Source: Liquidambar formosana (Eukaryota > Streptophyta > Magnoliopsida > Saxifragales > Altingiaceae). Taken from it: 64,000 nt of DNA. Of this stretch, positions 58,640 through 64,000 are shown piece after piece. Below the pieces are notes generated by a model. The model did not search any database and was not told the DNA's origin. It was given only the letters and a program-made list of their open reading frames with translations. Within the stretch, counting starts at the first letter, position 1, and each line of letters starts with the position of its first letter. Location of the stretch: positions 40,546,792 through 40,610,791 of the forward strand of contig CM077821.1 in assembly GCA_039720395.1 (NCBI GenBank), in the 5' to 3' direction. The position numbers and the translations under genes were made by a program.

Positions 58640-61095
58640 AAAAAAAAAAAAAAATACACTCAATCCTCTTGCAGCCATTACCTAGTAACTTCCAAGTTTA
58701 AAATCTTAAATTAAACTGAAAATGTAAGTAGATCTAGAATCTGCGCGCCTGCATTGCTTCCCCACCGCGTGCCCTCTCCTGTGCAGGTTGAAATAGAATG
58801 TACAGACTACGTAGACTTTTGCTAGATGCAGGATCAAGGGATTACATAAGTCATCTATTCTTTTATTGACGCTTGTGCAGTTTGAAATAGAACGTATAGA
58901 CTTTTGTTAGATACAGGACAGAAGGGATTACTGTTTTTACAATTTTACTTAAATATTTAGTTATTGGGGAGAGAGCGTTCAAAAAGTAAAAGACATTATT
59001 TTTTAATTTGATAAAGTAAATTGGTACGTTTACTTGTTCGGCGTTTGAGTTTTGGTCGACGTATAAAGCACTTTACACGACGTATGGCATAGGCCATGAT
59101 TAGTTCCAAATGGGGTAAATCAGGTCCTTTTGCTGCCTTCTTTATATTCTCCACACCATTCATGTATACTACGATGAAGATGATATGTTTTTTTTCTTGG
59201 GTATAATTAATGGATATACTATACGAAGACAATTAAAATTCTCCTTAGGTTTTAATTCATTTCAAATGTTGGATTAGCTGGTGATAAGTTTTGGAGGGTA
59301 CTGATTATAATTTGGTGTGAATTAATTTATTAATAATTAATAAAATGAAATTCATGCAAGCAACATCTGGGTTTTTTTCTAAAAAATCCATCTCATCGTG
59401 GTTCAACCAGTTTATTCTAATCTATAATTTGGGTATTAACCAATACATTCCCTAGGTAAAATGATGTTCCAAGCAACAAATATTTCCAAAGACAAAATTG
59501 TGGCTGCTGGGGTGGCTTCCCCCTCTTTTTTTTTGGGGGGCGGGGCGGGGGTGGGCGATGGGGGAGGAATAAATTAAAAACTAATAAAATTAGGACTACA
59601 TGATGACTAAAATAGTAACCCAACCATGGGCCACAGCGCGCAGTAATGAAAGCATTCCTTAATGTGGGTTATACATGATACATCTCATTGCTTTCTTATT
59701 TCAAAAACATGCATAATTATATATAGCATTTTTCTGTCATGGGGTACAACAAACATTTAGTAAGGAACTACTAGCTAGTTTTTCGTCTTACATTTCTCAT
59801 AATAGGTGTCGACGCAACCTTCAGCTTAAGTCCCATCTGCCACATTAAGAATGCCCATAAAAAATGTGTGTTTTTTTATTTTTTATTTTTTGTTTTTAAA
59901 AAACATAATCATTTTTACAAACAATATATATGGTTGGAAACAGTAGTTGGATTATGTAAATTCAATTAGACATGATAACAATAACTAAAAATAAGAATTT
60001 AAGGTCCCATATTAGAGTTTTAAAAACCACATTTTCTAGTTTAAGGCATGCATGCGTAGTGCACTTTCATTAAAAGATACGTCATCTTCTACACTGAGTT
60101 ATCGACGTTTATTTTCCAAAATATAATGATCCTATAGAGAGTCTTATACACAATTAGAACTCTCCTATGATTCTATGAATGTCGAATCGCTAACACTCAT
60201 CGTATGCATGAATGAGCTCATGGATGACTACTTGGTTGACATCATCCTGAAAGTTTATGTGATTGCTACATACCATAATCTGCACACATTGGAGAGGAGA
60301 TTAACAATAAATAAATAAATGGACCAAGAATGAATACTAAATCAAGCCCATCAATTAATAGAATAAAGCATGGTTCACCAAAATAAAACTATAATATTTA
60401 CCAGACTCACTATCAAAATACAAGACTCAACAAATAATAAAAATGATAATAAACATTTTTATTTAAAAATGAATATGTTCCATTAAGGACTTAATGTCTG
60501 CTCTTTCAGTACCTTTAATTTGTCACTATTATGTTAACCTCTACAAGGCAAAATATACCCAAAAAAAAAAAAAAAAAAAAAGTGATGGGGACAACAGACA
60601 CAGGGTACAACAAGGTATATAATCCAATTCAGCCTATTGACTTGAAGACCAAGGCTACAAATGTTTTCTATAGAACTCATTGTTTTATTTAGCAGGATTT
60701 GTATCATCAAAACGAACAATCAGGTTACATTAACTATTTACTTCATGCCTAAAATCCAATGAAAAATCCGGCATGGTTTCGTCTGAAAACAGGACATCCC
60801 AAGTTATCAACTTGTCAAAAAAACCTATACAACTCACATAACTATCCAATCACATCCTCAATACCCATACAATATTCAGATTTCACAATGACATACCTAA
60901 TAAATCACATATCAAAACTCTAATCTGCTATTTTAAACATAACAAAATCCAATGAAAAATCCAACATAGGCCTGTATTAAAACAAGACATCCCGAGTTAT
61001 CGATTTGTCAAAAAAACCTGTACAACTCACATCGATATTCAATCACAGCCTCGTTACCCATATAATACTTAAAATTTGCAATGACATGCCTAATA
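58640..61095. other. Intergenic
   Basis: Searched by eye for an upstream exon of the reductase (glycine-rich cofactor motif) on the minus strand; none seen. Mostly AT-rich, with a G/C run at 59533-59565 and an A run at 60561-60580. Confidence 0.5.
58781..58932. repeat. Direct repeat, two units 94 bp apart
   Basis: GTGCAGNTTGAAATAGAA, TAGACTTTTG(C/T)TAGAT and GGGATTAC occur in order at 58781-58850 and 58875-58932. Confidence 0.8.
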
Positions 61096-61105
61096 GCAAC
61101 TTCTT
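60751..61105. repeat. Tandem repeat, unit about 203 bp
   Basis: AAAATCCAATGAAAAATCC starts each unit (60751 and 60954). Both contain GACATCCC(A/G)AGTTATC, TTGTCAAAAAAACCT and CAATGACAT(A/G)CCTAATA. The second unit ends where copy C begins. Confidence 0.85.
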
Positions 61106-63201
61106 TTCCTCCATTTTTCTTCCAAAATTTTCTTAGCAACCAAACAACCCATAAATAAATACAATATTTTCAAAAATAATATTGAAATCTTATATATAAA
61201 AAAATAAAAAAACATACCCTTTTTTTTAACTCATTCATCTCACTCAAGCAATATTGCATTTGATCCACGATATACCTCATTCACCTATCTTACGAGACCT
61301 TAAATCTGTAGAAATAATTAAAGTTGTGACAAAAAATAAATCACTGTATTTATTTGCACCATTGGAGTACATTGTACTAAATTATAATATTTGGCACTGT
61401 AACATGTGTTAAAATAATAATAGCATATCTAATTTAACTCATATGACTGGAGATGTTCTAACACATCATTAAAGGACCAATAAAATGTGTTATTTCTAAA
61501 ATATAATAATAGCATACCCTTTAGCGTGGAGATGCTCTTAGCCTTACGTCTTTACCCTATAAATCTTACCAAACTGACATGGATGATGTAGCAATGGGAA
61601 ACTACAGTAATGGGGACACGGGTGATATGGTAATGGGAAACTATGGTAACGGATAAAACTTGGCTCCTTAGACCGAGGAGCAGCTGCTCCTTTAGGGTGA
61701 CGTGGCCTATTATTTAGTCAACACAAGTCCAACAAAACGTGTTACTCGTGTAAAAAAAATTACAGATAGGTCCTACTACGGTAAATTCATATAAATTCAG
61801 TGTAAGAAAAATTCAATTTTTTCATTAATTGCTAAGTAATACTAATCATTTAGTATCTTTACTCTTTATTACAATTGAACTCATGAGAAAAGTTGGTGAA
61901 CTTATTTAGGATCTTTACTCTTTATTATAATTGAACTGTAATTGTTTTTCACGGTTGTATCTATTTGTAATTTCTCCTAAGCAGTAAGTTGTCTTTTTTT
62001 CCTCTGTTTCAGAGCATAACATGCAATTAGTATTTTCCACTTTTAACTTACATCTAGTCTTTCAAATACCTTTATCACAATGCTAACAACGATCTTAAAT
62101 TGATCATTGTTAAGTCCTTCAAAGTTGTCAAGATCTACTAAAATTTAGCCGATGCGATATTGGATACTTGATCCATTTGTTAATGTCATCACGATGGCAA
62201 GTGGTCATACATGACTTTTGGTGCTAATACATATGAGGTCCCATATAAAGGGAAAAAGAAATACTCAGTATTCAGAATTATCACCTAAAAGATGCAATAG
62301 AGACATTTTAGCATTACTAAACAAGCCATCACAAGCATCGGAGTCTATTCTAAACCACTAATTTTGATAGAGATGTGTTTTAAGATTGGCCACCACATAT
62401 GACATACTGCTGCATTGAGCAAGGAAAGGGCACATGATGAATTTTATTGGCCAGATATCTTTCTTGTTCCTTCTCTTTCTCTATTTGCCCACGTTTGGAA
62501 AAAGAAAAAGGGACGGGAGGGAGGGGGAACTCATCCATGATACCGAGTTCGTAAATTTTACCATTTACCATCCAACCGGCTAGTATCTTTAGGTGGAACT
62601 CAACAAACTGAGTTTTTAATTCACTTTTAAAATAGTACCCATTCAAGGGTGGTCCAAATTATTCTTTAATTAATCATTCTCTAATTTTCAAATTTGACAT
62701 AAAACATACATCTAGCTAAATGGTTCCATGTATTTTATAATAATTTTCCTAAGGGTTCAACTCACAGGAAAGGCGGAAATGGCTCCATCCTTGTCTCTAG
62801 ACCAAACCCATCCCAAGTAATGAGCAATAATTGTGATTATTTTCATCTTAACGACATGAAAAATTAAAAATTTTCAAATGAATATTTGAATTCAAAACCT
62901 ATATATAATTTTAGATCGTGGTTGTTGTAATTCTTTATCCTTTGTACTATCCTTACGAATTGGCTGTCAACACTTCTAGGCGACCTTTATTACATAATTT
63001 AATAAAGATTGGAAAACACGTAAAAACCCTTTGTAGTAGGGGTGTTAATGGTTTTGGTTAAAACCGAGAAGAACCAAACCGAACCGGGCGGTTTGGTTTG
63101 GTTTTTTTGTCATTAGGTTCGGTTATGGTTTTAATTTTAGAAAACCGAACTTAATTGGTTTGGTTTTGGTTTTCAATTTGAAAAAACCGAAAAAACCGAA
63201 A

Positions 63202-63250
<49 letters not shown>

Positions 63251-63787
63251 TAAAGTTTGTAAATTCCCAATTCTAATAAGGGTAAAATAGGTAATGGGCT
63301 TGTTTTTGTTGATTTTAAGTTTCTTATTATTTTCTCTTTTTTAGATTGGCATGTATTAAACTAGCTATTAATGTTGTGTGTATTAATATTGTGTGTGATA
63401 TTAACATATTAATATATGTTTCTATTTTAATACAATGTTTGTTTTTTTTAATTGCTAATGTAATGCTTTTATTAAAAATGTTTTTATTTGGAGTTTGGCA
63501 CATCATTTTTTTCATTTTCAATTATTTGTTGTTACTTGATAGGTTAAAACTGAAACTGAACCGAAACAAACTGAAATATAATTGTTTGGTTTGGTTTTTT
63601 TATAATATGGTTTGGTTTTGGTTTGGGAGGAACAAAACCGAAGTATAATGGTTTGGTTTGAAATCTCCCCTAAAACCGAACCAAACCGAACCATTAACAC
63701 CCCTACTTTGTAGTGTATGTCTTGTCAAGGAAAGGGTATCTTGCCTTTCTGTCGGTGTAAACTTTCTTGAGAAAAAAGGCCAAAATA
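61096..63787. repeat. Copy C of unit B sequence
   Basis: It matches 31569-33516 in the same orientation with high similarity, for example CCCATAAATAAATACAATAT (61149 and 31621), GGGTGACGTGGCCTATTATT (61694 and 32165) and TTGGCCACCACATATGACAT (62385 and 32791). It keeps about 75 bp (62165-62240) lost from unit B but present in unit A. It is interrupted by a hAT-like element at 63037-63705. It joins unrelated repeat sequence at about 63788. No gene is seen. Confidence 0.9.
63037..63705. mobile_element. hAT-like non-autonomous element, copy 2
   Basis: TIRs TAGGGGTGTTAATGG and CCATTAACACCCCTA are perfect inverses. The 8-bp target duplication CTTTGTAG is exact (63029-63036, 63706-63713). Units A (about 25308) and B (about 33435) read CTTTGTGG/CTTCGTGG directly into TGTATGTCTTG-like sequence, giving two empty sites. 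The 669-bp body is GGTTTGGTTTT/AAAACCGAACC-rich with an (AT)n tract at 63205-63246. It has no transposase; open frames inside (63346-63648) are not proposed as genes. Confidence 0.93.
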
Positions 63788-63804
63788 AGCTAAAACTTTA
63801 GGCC

Positions 63805-64000
63805 CAAACACCAGACAAGCAACAGCCAAACCAGTCTATTAAATTTCAATCAAATTTTGAATTTTGAAGTATTCAGTGTACTGCAATGCAATCATGTGGT
63901 ATCATAACTAACAAGTTAATAGGAGTGAAGTAAAGTGAGATTATAGGATAAAAAAATTACTTTCATAATTTCACTTTACTCCACTTTCATTGGCTCGTAA
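63805..64000. repeat. Copy of the 54.88-55.09 kb repeat, cut by the window end
   Basis: CCAGACAAGCAACAGCCAAA and the following text match 54885 onward to the last base of the window with few differences, apart from a 30-bp gap. It continues beyond the window. Confidence 0.9.

Noticed and set aside
1..64000. CRISPR array, bacterial operon or viral integration
   Set aside because: No regularly spaced short repeats with unique spacers, no ribosome-site-led gene strings, and no viral domains; the content is ordinary plant nuclear DNA.

Overview
The window looks like nuclear DNA of a flowering plant, most likely a eudicot. Coding islands are short, GC-rich and mostly intronless. They sit in long AT-rich stretches full of homopolymers, (AT)n microsatellites, MITE-type fold-back elements and retroelement fragments. 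I see no bacterial-type operons, organellar genes, CRISPR arrays, rRNA genes or convincing tRNA genes. The species cannot be fixed from the sequence alone.

Genes, left to right. (1) A small single-pass membrane protein of unknown function at 5001-5666 (+). (2) An NDR1/HIN1-like gene of the NHL10/YLS9 type at 14982-15662 (-). (3) An NHL1/NHL12-type gene at 22750-23376 (-). (4) A truncated relative of gene 3 at 30595-30977 (-). (5) A third, divergent NHL gene with a proline/tyrosine-rich N-terminus at 51375-52169 (-). A decayed partial copy of it lies at about 50028-50520. (6) A B3-domain (DUF313-type) nuclear protein at 56047-57177 (+). (7) A broken short-chain dehydrogenase/reductase of the neomenthol dehydrogenase type at about 57641-58619 (-). 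The window is therefore mainly an NHL (LEA_2-domain) cluster. Known members are small membrane-anchored proteins linked to pathogen response, senescence and the plasma membrane-wall interface. In Arabidopsis, NHL10-type and NHL1/12-type genes also sit next to each other, so the first pair is probably an old arrangement.

The space between genes is shaped by duplication. About 7.1-9.75 kb and 10.3-14.05 kb are diverged tandem copies (R1, R2). About 22.75-29.37 kb (unit A) and 30.59-38.49 kb (unit B) are diverged tandem copies that carry the NHL1-type gene. Their junction holds a solo-LTR-like block, and the NHL copy in unit B lost its 3' half there. Part of unit B recurs at 61.1-63.8 kb (copy C). 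Around 49.5-51.3 kb the 3' flank of the third NHL gene is itself repeated.

Inserted elements are unusually readable because duplicated copies supply empty sites. Two hAT-like elements have 8-bp target duplications. Several Mutator-like fold-backs have 9-11-bp duplications. Tourist-like MITEs and tRNA-related SINEs are also present. No wholly new biological system is evident. The most informative signals are the repeatedly duplicated and truncated NHL loci and the datable nested insertions.
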